Positions 33,938-41,942 of a DNA stretch of 64,000 bases are shown piece after piece. Numbering within the stretch: the first letter of the stretch is position 1; every line of letters starts with the position of its first letter. The position numbers and the translations under genes were made by a program. The stretch is from JAKANT01 sp035502095 (lineage in GTDB: Bacteria > Pseudomonadota > Gammaproteobacteria > Burkholderiales > Burkholderiaceae_F). The notes under the pieces were generated by a model that worked only from the letters and a program-made list of their open reading frames with translations, did not search any database and was not told where the DNA came from. Where the stretch lies: contig DATJUX010000028.1 of assembly GCA_035502095.1 (NCBI GenBank), positions 1 to 64,000 on the forward strand, given 5' to 3'.

Positions 33938-35734
33938 ATGAACGCTCCGGACAAGGCCGCCAAGGTCGCGCTCGCGCTGCCGACCGGCAAGCTCCCGCTC
34001 AGCTTCGTCGTCAAGTCCCTGGTCTACGAAGGCTTGATGGCCAAGGCGGACGGCGAACGCATCCTCTCGGTGAAGAGCCGCGAGTCGCGCGTCCATCCCC
34101 TGACACTGCTCGCGGAGATGAACCTGCGCTCGCCCGGTGCCGCGCGCGAACTGCTCGACCTCGAACGGCTGACCATGTGGCTCGCCGACAGGGCGAAGCT
34201 GCCGTACCAGCACATCGACCCGCTGCGGGTCGATTTCGCGCGCGTGGTCGAGGTGATGTCGGTCCGCTACGCGACCAACTATTCGATCCTGCCGATCGCG
34301 GTCACCAACGCGGAAGTGACGATCGCCACCTGCGAGCCGTTCGACGAAAGCTGGCTGCGGGAAATCGAGCAGATCTCGCGCAAGAGCGTCAGGCGGGTGG
34401 TGGCCAACCCGCTCGACGTCGAGCGTTACACGATCGAGTTCTACAAGCTCGCCCAGTCGATCCGCAGCGCCAAGCAGACCAGCGAGAAGAGCGTCGTCGG
34501 CAACTTCGAGCAGCTGGTCGAGCTCGGCGGCAAGGTGGACGCCGAGAACCACCACATCGTCACCATCGTCGACTGGCTGCTGCAATACGCGTTCGACCAG
34601 CGCGCGAGCGACATCCACATGGAGCCGAAGCGCGAGCAGGGCGTCGTGCGGTTCCGCATCGACGGCGTGCTGCACCAGGTCTACCAGGTGCCGCCGGCCG
34701 TGATGCACGCCATGGTGAGCCGGATCAAGCTGCTCGGGCGCATGGACGTGGTCGAGCGGCGCCGCCCGCTCGACGGTCGCATCAAGACCAAGGTCAATTC
34801 GGGACCGACGGCGGGGCGCGAGGTGGAGATCCGTCTCTCCACGCTGCCCACCGCTTTCGGCGAGAAGCTCGTGATGCGGATCTTCGATCCCGAGGTCGTG
34901 GTCGCGAGCTACGCCGAGCTCGGGTTCTCCGAGTCCGAGACGAAGATCTGGCAGGAGCTGATCCAGCGCCCGTCCGGCATCATTCTCGTCACCGGACCGA
35001 CCGGCTCGGGCAAGACGACCACCCTCTATTCGACGCTCAAGCAGCTCGCCACCGACGAAGTCAACGTGAGCACGGTCGAGGACCCGATCGAAATGGTCGA
35101 TCCGGCGCTGAACCAGATGCAGGTCCAGCACGGCATCGACCTCGGCTTCGCCGACGGGCTGCGTGCGCTGATGCGTCAGGATCCGGACGTGATCATGGTC
35201 GGCGAGATCCGCGACAAGGAAACCGCCGACATGGCGGTGCAGGCCGCGTTGACCGGGCACCTCGTGTTTTCCACCCTGCATACCAACGACTCGTCATCGT
35301 CGATCGCACGGCTGCTCGAGCTCGGCGTGCCCGGGTACCTCGTCAACGCCACCGTCATCGGCGTGCTGGCCCAGCGCCTAGTACGCATGTTGTGTCCGCA
35401 TTGCAAGCAGGAAGGCGATCCGATCGACGAAAACCTGTGGAAGGACCTGGTGGCGCCGTGGCGATCTCCCGTGCCACACCCGGTGTACAAACCGGTCGGG
35501 TGCCTCGAATGCCGCCGGACCGGTTACCTCGGCCGGACCGGGCTGATCGAATTGCTTCTCGTCAACGACAAGCTGCGCGAGATCATTGCGCGCGGCGGCG
35601 AAATCGCGCAGGTTCGCAACCAGGCGGCGCGCGATGGCCTGCGTTCGCTGCGCGTGTCGGGCGCCGAGAAGATTGCGAGCGGCATCACCACCCTCGACGA
35701 AGTGCTGCGCGCCGCGCCGCCGTTCTTGAATTGA
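33938..35734 (+). CDS. GspE/PilB-type secretion or pilus ATPase (orphan)
   Basis: A 598-residue hexameric traffic ATPase. It has an N-terminal MshEN/GspE-N-like domain, then Walker A GPTGSGKTT (residues 353-361), an Asp box (STVEDPIE), Walker B-like MVGEIRDKETA, the His box LVFSTLHTND and a four-cysteine zinc site (CPHCK and CLEC). It should power assembly of a type IV pilus or type II secretion fibre, but no pilC, pilD, secretin or pilin gene is in the window. It follows the second DUF1631 gene by 25 bases and is probably co-transcribed with it. A hairpin overlaps its stop codon. Confidence 0.9.
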   Translation: MNAPDKAAKVALALPTGKLPLSFVVKSLVYEGLMAKADGERILSVKSRESRVHPLTLLAEMNLRSPGAARELLDLERLTMWLADRAKLPYQHIDPLRVDFARVVEVMSVRYATNYSILPIAVTNAEVTIATCEPFDESWLREIEQISRKSVRRVVANPLDVERYTIEFYKLAQSIRSAKQTSEKSVVGNFEQLVELGGKVDAENHHIVTIVDWLLQYAFDQRASDIHMEPKREQGVVRFRIDGVLHQVYQVPPAVMHAMVSRIKLLGRMDVVERRRPLDGRIKTKVNSGPTAGREVEIRLSTLPTAFGEKLVMRIFDPEVVVASYAELGFSESETKIWQELIQRPSGIILVTGPTGSGKTTTLYSTLKQLATDEVNVSTVEDPIEMVDPALNQMQVQHGIDLGFADGLRALMRQDPDVIMVGEIRDKETADMAVQAALTGHLVFSTLHTNDSSSSIARLLELGVPGYLVNATVIGVLAQRLVRMLCPHCKQEGDPIDENLWKDLVAPWRSPVPHPVYKPVGCLECRRTGYLGRTGLIELLLVNDKLREIIARGGEIAQVRNQAARDGLRSLRVSGAEKIASGITTLDEVLRAAPPFLN

Positions 35735-35762
35735 CGACGGGGCCGCGCAGCGGCCCCGTCGT
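35734..35762. terminator. Perfect hairpin at the end of the PilB-like gene (convergent terminator)
   Basis: A perfect 13-bp stem (35734-35746 with 35750-35762) and 3-base loop. It starts in the last base of the PilB-like stop codon and lies between convergent genes. It lacks a T tract on either side, so termination may rely on Rho or the hairpin may protect the 3' end. Confidence 0.6.
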
Positions 35763-35816
35763 CATCGCGCGCGAAGCCGGGCGATCTCGGCGTTGGTTCG
35801 CACGCGACGGCGAGTG

Positions 35817-37253
35817 TCACGCCTGCGGCGGCGGCCGCTTCGCCACCCACTGCGTTGCCTGCTCGTACGCGTACGCGAGCTGAAGCACGGCAAGATCCGC
35901 GTAGCGGCGCCCGATGATCTGCATTCCCATCGGCAGGCCATCGGCGTTGAATCCGACCGGCACGCTGATCACGGGACCGCCGGCCATGCTGGCCGGCACC
36001 ACGACTTCCATCCAGCGATGGTACGTATCCATCTCGCGGCCTGCGACGTGCCGCGGCCAATGCGTGCCGGCGTCGAACGGGAACACCTGCGCGCTGGGCA
36101 GCACCAGGTATTCGTAAGTCTCGAAGGCGGTCCGCAGCGTCTGATACCACGCGGAGCGGACGCGCGAGGCCTCGTAGACGTCGAGCGCGCTGAGTGCAAC
36201 CCCCCTTTCGATCTCCCACAGCGCTTCGGGCTTTATGCTGGCGCGATTGGCCTGCACGCGATAGAGGTCGTTGAGGCGACCGGCGACGAGCCAGTGGCGC
36301 AGCCTGCACCACGCGGTCCAGAGGGACGCATAGTCGAAGTCGGGCACGAAGTCCTCGACGATGCATCCGATGCCGGTCAGCGACGTGACAGCGGCGCGAC
36401 AGAGCTCGAGGATGCCGGGCTCGAAAGGCAGGTAACCACCCAGGTCGCCGAGCCAGGCGACACGCGTGCCGGCAAGATCACGCTGCAGGGGCGCCGCAAG
36501 GGTCGCGGGGTCTTCACGGATCGAAAGCGGTGCCCGCGCATCGGCGCCCGCCTGGGTCGCGAACAGCAGCGCCAGGTCGGACACCGTGCGCGCCATGGGC
36601 CCGTCGCTCGACAGCTGCTGCAGGAAGACCTCGGGCGCCGGCGGGCCGGCAGGGATGCGCCCGAACGAGGGCCGGAATCCCAGCACGTTGTTGTAGGCAG
36701 CCGGGTTGCGCAGCGAACCCATCATGTCGCTGCCATCGGCGACCGGGATCATCCGCAACGCGACGGCCACTGCGGCGCCGCCGCTGCTCCCGCCGCTGGT
36801 CCGGGTCGCGTCGTAGGCGTTCGTGGTCGTGCCGAAGACGCCGTTGTAGGTTTGCGAGCCAAGGCCGAATTCCGGCGTGTTGGTCTTTCCGATCACGATC
36901 GCGCCGGCCGCCTTCAGGCGCGCGACCATGATCGAATCCTCGACCGGGACGACGTTGCGCAGCAGCGGCGAACCGAGCGTGGTGCGGATGCCGGCGGTGG
37001 CTGCAAGGTCCTTGATCGCGATCGGAAACCCGTGCATCCAGCCGAGCGGTGGCCCGCGACCGAGCTGCGCATCGCGCTCATCGGCCTGGGCGACCAGACG
37101 ATCGCCGTCCTGTCGCGTCACGACTGCATTGACGCGCGGGTTGAGTCGATCGATGCGCGCGAGATACGCCAGCATCACCTCGCGGCACGAGATCTCGCGG
37201 CGCCGGATCGCGCGCGCCAGTCCGGCGGCTTCGAGTGCGGTCGGATCGGTCAT
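35817..37253 (-). CDS. Amidase-signature family hydrolase
   Basis: A 478-residue member of the amidase signature family. The Ser-cisSer-Lys triad elements are visible: Lys in IAIKDLAA, and the serines in SGGSSGGAAVAVA and DGSDMMGSLRNPA. The second block normally reads DTGGS; here it is DMMGS, which keeps the Ser. The C-terminal PVGFNADGLPMGMQIIGRR is typical. The start is ATG 37253; a longer frame reaches 37355 but looks non-coding. The substrate (aryl or alkyl amide, or urea derivatives) cannot be assigned, and it is not part of a gatCAB set. Confidence 0.9.
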   Translation of the reverse strand: MTDPTALEAAGLARAIRRREISCREVMLAYLARIDRLNPRVNAVVTRQDGDRLVAQADERDAQLGRGPPLGWMHGFPIAIKDLAATAGIRTTLGSPLLRNVVPVEDSIMVARLKAAGAIVIGKTNTPEFGLGSQTYNGVFGTTTNAYDATRTSGGSSGGAAVAVALRMIPVADGSDMMGSLRNPAAYNNVLGFRPSFGRIPAGPPAPEVFLQQLSSDGPMARTVSDLALLFATQAGADARAPLSIREDPATLAAPLQRDLAGTRVAWLGDLGGYLPFEPGILELCRAAVTSLTGIGCIVEDFVPDFDYASLWTAWCRLRHWLVAGRLNDLYRVQANRASIKPEALWEIERGVALSALDVYEASRVRSAWYQTLRTAFETYEYLVLPSAQVFPFDAGTHWPRHVAGREMDTYHRWMEVVVPASMAGGPVISVPVGFNADGLPMGMQIIGRRYADLAVLQLAYAYEQATQWVAKRPPPQA

Positions 37254-37440
37254 AGGCACTCCGTATACATCGAGTGTCCGTGGCTTGCACCTTTGCTCGT
37301 CGGTAGCGCAAATTCGGAATGTCGCATGCGCGGACGTCGCGGCTGGCTGCGCCACCCAGCGCCGGCCGCCCCGCAGAGGGCGCCCGCCCCATCACTCGGA
37401 GGCTCGATCATGGATCGAGATATCGGATCGATGCGCATGC

Positions 37441-37542
37441 TTGCGACGCTCACATGCAGCGGTGCTGGCGGGCCTGAACGAGGGGAATCTGGTCGAGGTC
37501 GCGCATTACCTCGCCTACCTGCCGCGGCCGGCGGGACGGTAG
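37441..37542 (+). pseudogene. Possible cytochrome c C-terminal remnant
   Basis: The frame ending at TAG 37540-37542 encodes HAAVLAGLNEGNLVEVAHYL, a pattern like the last helix of class I cytochromes c (a GLs-DI-DLAAYYA type ending). No haem motif or start is found upstream in frame. The fragment is short and the similarity could be chance. Confidence 0.25.
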
Positions 37543-37596
37543 TTTCACTCGCGCGCCGGCCGGCAGGTCGGTGCGCAGGACGATCCGCGATACTCG

Positions 37597-37626
37597 GCTC
37601 CCTGGCGCGCTCGTCGCCCAGGGAGC
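37597..37626 (-). terminator. Hairpin downstream of the GYD-domain gene
   Basis: A perfect 9-bp stem GCTCCCTGG/CCAGGGAGC with a 12-base loop, 6 bases past the stop of the minus-strand GYD gene. It has no T tract. Confidence 0.45.
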
Positions 37627-37631
37627 ACGGG

Positions 37632-37913
37632 CTACGTCGTGAGCAGGCGGTCGAAATCCTTCAGGCTCACCGCCGGCGACGTCCGGAAGCCGATTCCCGT
37701 CAACTTCGTCAGTCCGGCCGAGGCGCGCATCGCGCGCTCGGTGTCGGGCAGGTCGACGATGAGAACCAGGTCGGTCGACCCGAGCAGCGCGTACCCGGAG
37801 ATGACTTCGCCACCCAGTTTCTTGATCAGCGCGGCGGCGTCTTCCGTACGTTTTGCGCTGGCACCCTTGAGGGACTCGGCCGAGTATCTGCCGAACAGGA
37901 CATAGGTTGACAT
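37632..37913 (-). CDS. GYD-domain protein
   Basis: A 93-residue protein of the GYD family, named for a Gly-Tyr-Asp motif. Here the segments are TYVLFGRYSAESL, VISGYALLGSTDLVLIVDLPD and the C-terminal LKDFDRLL. The fold is a ferredoxin-like alpha/beta barrel seen in small stand-alone proteins of unknown function. ATG 37913 is preceded by AAAGGGG. It is separated by 281 bases from the VWA gene upstream, so it is probably expressed alone. Confidence 0.8.
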   Translation of the reverse strand: MSTYVLFGRYSAESLKGASAKRTEDAAALIKKLGGEVISGYALLGSTDLVLIVDLPDTERAMRASAGLTKLTGIGFRTSPAVSLKDFDRLLTT

Positions 37914-38165
37914 TTCTGGCCCCTTTCCGGCCTTGCAATCCACGGCGGAACGCGAGGCGTCGCGGCGGTCCGGCCGCGGAGCGGCCGCGTCCAATCTACT
38001 CGGGCGGGCGGCGTAACTCCCTCCCACGCATGCGGGGCACGGGCGGCCGACAAGCCGACCGCGAGGATGCGGTCGCCGAGGCTGGCGCAACACGAAGTGT
38101 CGATCCGACCGAAGGCGAGGAATTTCGCGCGTGCTTGGGTTGGGATCCCTTGCTGCGCACGGGAT

Positions 38166-38196
38166 GATGGTTCGTCCGCCTTGCGGACGAACCATC
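38166..38196 (-). terminator. Perfect 14-bp hairpin overlapping the VWA stop codon
   Basis: GATGGTTCGTCCGC (38166-38179) and its exact complement (38183-38196) with a 3-base loop. Two bases of the VWA TGA stop are inside the stem. There is no T tract. It probably acts as the end of the MoxR/GNAT/VWA transcript. Confidence 0.6.
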
Positions 38197-39367
38197 ACTT
38201 GCTGAGTTGGCGCATTGCGCGGGTGAGGCCTTCGAGCGTCAGCGGGAACATGCGGCCCCCCATCAGTTGATGGATGACCGAGATCGACTGCCGGTACTGC
38301 CAAAGGCCTTCCGGTTCGGGATTGATCCAGACGAACTTCGGATAGTGCTGTGTCAGGCGCTGCAGCCACAGCGCACCCGCTTCGGGATTGTTGTGCTCGA
38401 CGCTGCCGCCCGGCTGCAGGATCTCGTAGGGGCTCATCGTCGCGTCGCCGACGAGGATCAGGCGGTAATCCGGGTTGTACTTGCGCAATACGTCCCAGGT
38501 CGGAAAACGCTCGGCGAAGCGGCGGCGGTTGTTGCGCCAGACGCTCTCGTAGACGCAATTGTGGAAATAGTAGAACTCGAGGTGCTTGAACTCGGCCTTC
38601 GCGGCCGAAAAAAGCTCCTCGACCCGCTTGATGTGCTCGTCCATCGTGCCGCCGACGTCGAGCAGCATCAGCACCTTCACCGTGTTGTGCCGCTCCGGCA
38701 CCATCTTGATATCGAGGTAGCCGGCGTTCTTCGCGGTCGACTCGATCGTGTCGTGCAGATCGAGCTCGAGTTCCGCGCCCTCGCGCGCGAACCGCCGCAA
38801 CCGGCGCAAGGCGACCTTGATGTTGCGCGTGCCGAGTTCGAGCTGATCGTCGTAGTCGCGATACGCGCGCGCCTCCCACACCTTGACCGCGGTGCGGTTG
38901 CCCTTGCCCGGGCCGCCGACACGAATTCCTTCGGGATTGGCGCCGCCGTGACCGAACGGCGAGGTGCCGCCGGTGCCGATCCACTTGTTGCCGCCGTGGT
39001 GCGCGCCCTCCTGCTCCTCGAGGCGCTTGCGGAACTCCTCCATCAGCTTGTCCCAGCCGAGCTTTTCCAGCTGCGCGATTTCCTCGGGCGTGAATTCGCG
39101 CTCGAGCATCTGCTTGAACCACTCCTGCGGAATTTCCGTCGTGAAGTCGATGAACGTCTGCACGCCTTTGAAGAACTCGCCGAACGCGCGGTCGTACTTG
39201 TCGTACAGCGTTTCGTCCTTGACGAGGGTCGCGCGCGAGAGGTAGTAGAAATCGTCGATCGACGGCCGGATCACGTCCTTCCTGAGCGCCTCGAGCAGGG
39301 TCAGCAACTCCTTGATCGACACCGGCAGCCGCGCCGCGCGCAGGTGGTAGAAGAAGTTGATCAGCAT
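38195..39367 (-). CDS. VWA-domain protein of the CoxE type
   Basis: A 390-residue protein with a C-terminal von Willebrand A domain. The MIDAS-like motif is LLDVGGTMDEH, in which Gly replaces the first serine of DxSxS, as in CoxE-like relatives. A charged helical N-terminal part precedes a glycine-rich segment (GGNKWIGTGGTSPFGHGG). CoxE-type VWA proteins work with MoxR AAA+ ATPases as chaperone or metal-insertion pairs, and a MoxR gene lies two genes upstream (40123-40968). The substrate enzyme is not evident in this window. GAGGTGACGCC precedes the ATG. Confidence 0.88.
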   Translation of the reverse strand: MLINFFYHLRAARLPVSIKELLTLLEALRKDVIRPSIDDFYYLSRATLVKDETLYDKYDRAFGEFFKGVQTFIDFTTEIPQEWFKQMLEREFTPEEIAQLEKLGWDKLMEEFRKRLEEQEGAHHGGNKWIGTGGTSPFGHGGANPEGIRVGGPGKGNRTAVKVWEARAYRDYDDQLELGTRNIKVALRRLRRFAREGAELELDLHDTIESTAKNAGYLDIKMVPERHNTVKVLMLLDVGGTMDEHIKRVEELFSAAKAEFKHLEFYYFHNCVYESVWRNNRRRFAERFPTWDVLRKYNPDYRLILVGDATMSPYEILQPGGSVEHNNPEAGALWLQRLTQHYPKFVWINPEPEGLWQYRQSISVIHQLMGGRMFPLTLEGLTRAMRQLSK

Positions 39368-39371
39368 GGCG

Positions 39372-39965
39372 TCACCTCGGCCGCTCGAGCTGGTAGGCGA
39401 GGTGGGCCTTGACCTCCGGCCACTCGCCCGCCGTGATGCTGTACATCACTGTATCGCGGATCGTGCCGTCGCGCCGGCGTGCGTGATGGCGGATGACGCC
39501 GTCCTTCTTGGCGCCCAGACGCTCGATCGCCCGTTGCGATGCGAAGTTGAAATTGTCCGTGCGCAAGCCGACCACGCCGCAGCCCAGGGTCTCGAATGCG
39601 TGCGTGAGGAGGAGCAGCTTGCACTCGGTGTTCACGAAGGTGCGCTGCCACGACGCGCCATACCACGTGTAGCCGATCTCGACCCGCGAGGCATCGGGCA
39701 GGATGTCGTGGTAACGGGTGCTGCCGATCACCGCATGGCTGTGCAACTCGCGCACGACGAACGGCAGCATGGTGCCGTCCTGCTGGCCCATGAGTGCGGT
39801 GGCGATGTACATCGCCGTCTGCTCGGGCTCCGGCACCGACGTGATGCGCAGGCGCCATAGTTCGCCGTCGGCCGCCGCCTTGCGCAGGTCCGGTTCGTGG
39901 TCGGCATGCATCGGCTCGAGCCGGACATGCCGCCCGTTGAGGATGGCCGGCTCCGCCCGCCTCAT
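39372..39965 (-). CDS. GNAT acetyltransferase (RimJ/RimL-like)
   Basis: A 197-residue N-acetyltransferase. It starts RRAEPAILNGRHVRLEPM, has the EIGYTWYGASWQRTFVNTE region in place of the usual acetyl-CoA loop, and ends with a RAIERLGAKKDGVIRHHAR segment as in the ribosomal-protein acetyltransferase type. It lies between moxR and the VWA gene with 4 bases to the latter, so it is probably in the same transcript. Whether it modifies the MoxR/VWA client is unknown. Confidence 0.85.
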   Translation of the reverse strand: MRRAEPAILNGRHVRLEPMHADHEPDLRKAAADGELWRLRITSVPEPEQTAMYIATALMGQQDGTMLPFVVRELHSHAVIGSTRYHDILPDASRVEIGYTWYGASWQRTFVNTECKLLLLTHAFETLGCGVVGLRTDNFNFASQRAIERLGAKKDGVIRHHARRRDGTIRDTVMYSITAGEWPEVKAHLAYQLERPR

Positions 39966-40122
39966 GTGCGTAGCGCGACGCGAGCGAAGCAGGCGTCGTC
40001 GCCCCCCGAGCGTCGACCGGCGGCGCGAGGCGCAGGCGATGAGCGGTCCGCTTCCATCGCGAGAGCGGGTTCGGGCCGTCCGGATTCCATCATCGCGCTC
40101 CGCAAGCCCCTCGGTCCCGAAC

Positions 40123-40968
40123 CTACCGGTTGTGCCGTGCCATGAACACGAGCCGCTCGAACAGGTGCATGTCCTGCTCGTTCTTGAGCAGCGCCCCGGC
40201 GAGCGGCGGCACGAACAGCTTGTCGTCCTTCGAGCGCAGCGCATCGGGCGGAATCTGTTCGGCGACCAGCAGCTTCAGCCAGTCGAGCAGCTCCGACGTG
40301 GAGGGCTTCTTCTTCAGCCCCGGCAGTTCGCGGATCGAGAAGAACGTGTCCAGCGCGTTCTTCAGCAGCTCGCCGCGCAGCTTCGGAAAATGGACGTCGA
40401 CGATCGACTGCATCGTCTCCTTGTCCGGGAACCTGATGTAGTGAAAGAAGCACCGGCGCAGGAAGGCGTCCGGCAGCTCCTTCTCGTTGTTCGACGTGAT
40501 CACCACCAGCGGCCGGTGGCGGGCCACGATCGTCTGGCGCGTCTCATAGACGAAGAACTCCATCCGGTCCAGTTCACGCAGGAGGTCGTTCGGAAACTCG
40601 ATGTCCGCCTTGTCGATCTCGTCGATGAGCAGGACACTCGCTTGCGCCGATTCGAATGCCTGCCACAGGACGCCACGCACGATGTATTGGTGGATGTCCT
40701 TCACCCGCTCGTCGCCGAGTTGCGAGTCGCGCAGCCTGGAGACGGCGTCGTATTCGTAGAGGCCCTGCTGCGCCTTGGTGGTCGACTTGATGTGCCAGGC
40801 TAGCAGCGGCATCGACAGCGCACGCGCAACCTCCTCGGCCAGCATCGTCTTGCCGGTGCCGGGTTCGCCCTTGATGAGCAGCGGCCGTTGCAGCGTGAGC
40901 GCGGCGTTAACCGCAAGCTTGAGGTCGGCAGTGGCGACGTAGGTGTCGGAGCCCTGGAATCGTTGCAT
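40123..40968 (-). CDS. MoxR-family AAA+ ATPase
   Basis: A 281-residue AAA+ protein with Walker A GEPGTGKT (residues 34-41), Walker B VLLIDEIDKA, sensor 1 ITSNNEKELPDA and the Arg-finger region RRCFF. It belongs to the short MoxR group that pairs with CoxE-like VWA proteins; the partner is at 38195-39367. ATG 40968 fits the domain start; upstream in-frame sequence reads into the cytochrome region and is not coding. The gene is divergent from a cytochrome c. Confidence 0.92.
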   Translation of the reverse strand: MQRFQGSDTYVATADLKLAVNAALTLQRPLLIKGEPGTGKTMLAEEVARALSMPLLAWHIKSTTKAQQGLYEYDAVSRLRDSQLGDERVKDIHQYIVRGVLWQAFESAQASVLLIDEIDKADIEFPNDLLRELDRMEFFVYETRQTIVARHRPLVVITSNNEKELPDAFLRRCFFHYIRFPDKETMQSIVDVHFPKLRGELLKNALDTFFSIRELPGLKKKPSTSELLDWLKLLVAEQIPPDALRSKDDKLFVPPLAGALLKNEQDMHLFERLVFMARHNR

Positions 40969-41038
40969 TGGATGGCGAGGAGCGGAGGCGCGCGGCGACG
41001 CCGCGAGTATACGCAGCGACCCTTGCGCAACAGGAAGG

Positions 41039-41067
41039 TTGGTCGCGCTGCGTCGCTCCAGTAGAAT
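41039..41067 (+). promoter_or_regulatory. Candidate sigma-70 promoter of the cytochrome c genes
   Basis: TTGGTC (41039-41044), a 17-base spacer and TAGAAT (41062-41067). It lies in the 228-base gap between moxR and the first cytochrome, leaving a leader of about 120 bases. Confidence 0.55.
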
Positions 41068-41196
41068 CCGCGCCGATTTGCATCGGCCATGCTGCTCGAC
41101 TCCCGGGGAGGGTGGCGCGAGCGCGATTCGACAACGTGGTCGATGGGCAAAGGCCCGGGTGCCAACAATTCGAAACCTGCGGGGGTGCTTTCCTCG

Positions 41197-41559
41197 ATGA
41201 ATACGACCCGTCTTCTTGCGGCTGCCGGTTTTTGCGCGGTCGTGCCGTTGGCTTCGGCGCAACAGGCGCCGGCTCCGGTCGGAAATCCCGATGCGGCGAA
41301 GCCTTACATCTCGATGTGCACCGGGTGCCACACGATCCCGGGCTACCAGGCGTCGTTTCCGCGCGTCTACCACGTGCCCAAGATCGGGGGCCAGTCGGCC
41401 AAGTACATCGAGGCGGCGCTGGAGGAGTACAAAAAGGGGGAGCGCAATCACCCGACGATGAAGGTGATCGCGCAGGGACTGAGCGACCAGCAGATCGCGG
41501 ATATCGCCGCGTACTACGCCGCGCGCGGTTCCGAACCGGCTGCGGTCGCCAACAAGTGA
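41197..41559 (+). CDS. Class I cytochrome c, copy 1
   Basis: A 120-residue periplasmic monohaem cytochrome. The signal peptide ends near PLASA-QQAP. The haem site is CTGCH (residues 41-45), with the likely axial Met in NHPTMKVIAQ. The C-terminal helix is QQIADIAAYYAARG. A longer in-frame start (41089) would bury the signal peptide. It resembles one domain of cytochrome c4 or a c5/c553 type and forms a tandem pair with the next gene. Confidence 0.9.
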   Translation: MNTTRLLAAAGFCAVVPLASAQQAPAPVGNPDAAKPYISMCTGCHTIPGYQASFPRVYHVPKIGGQSAKYIEAALEEYKKGERNHPTMKVIAQGLSDQQIADIAAYYAARGSEPAAVANK

Positions 41560-41579
41560 CGCGCACCAGGAAGCCCGAC

Positions 41580-41918
41580 ATGAAGAAGACCACGGTGACG
41601 ACGGCCGCGCTGCTTGCATTCGCGACCGGATGGAGCGGCCTTGCAGCGGCGGCCGACATCGAGGCGGGGCGCCAGATCGGCGAGACGCAGTGCGCGGCGT
41701 GCCACGGCAAGGACGGCAAGTCGCCGATCGATCCGAGCTATCCCAAGATCGCCGGGCAGTACGCGGACTACCTCGTCAAGGTGCTGGGCGACTACCAGAG
41801 CGGCGCACGCAAGAACCCGATCATGGGGGGGATCGCCAAGCCGCTTTCGAAAGCCGACATCGAAAACGTCGCGGCGTTCTTCAACTCCTTGCCCGGGCCG
41901 CTTACGCACAACAAGTAG
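41580..41918 (+). CDS. Class I cytochrome c, copy 2
   Basis: A 112-residue monohaem cytochrome with signal peptide (cleavage near LAAAA-DIEAG), haem site CAACH (38-42) and axial Met in KNPIMGGIAKPL. It starts 20 bases after copy 1. Together they look like a split version of a two-domain cytochrome c4 and may pass electrons to a terminal oxidase. The partner enzyme is not in the window. Confidence 0.9.
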   Translation: MKKTTVTTAALLAFATGWSGLAAAADIEAGRQIGETQCAACHGKDGKSPIDPSYPKIAGQYADYLVKVLGDYQSGARKNPIMGGIAKPLSKADIENVAAFFNSLPGPLTHNK

Positions 41919-41942
41919 CGCGGCGGCATCGGCCCGCCCGGT

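Larger units (their letters stand above)
37254..37631. other. Gene-poor gap with a possible cytochrome remnant and a hairpin
   Basis: A 378-base stretch between the amidase start and the end of the GYD gene. I see no intact gene. It contains a short frame that resembles a cytochrome c C-terminus (37441-37542) and a 9-bp hairpin (37597-37605 with 37618-37626) just past the GYD stop. The amidase promoter should be near 37260-37330, but I could not pick convincing hexamers. Confidence 0.5.

Noticed and set aside
31225..34014. 929-codon minus-strand frame opposite DUF1631 copy 2
   Set aside because: It is the complement of a gene with a clear paralogue; the translated sequence has no family features.
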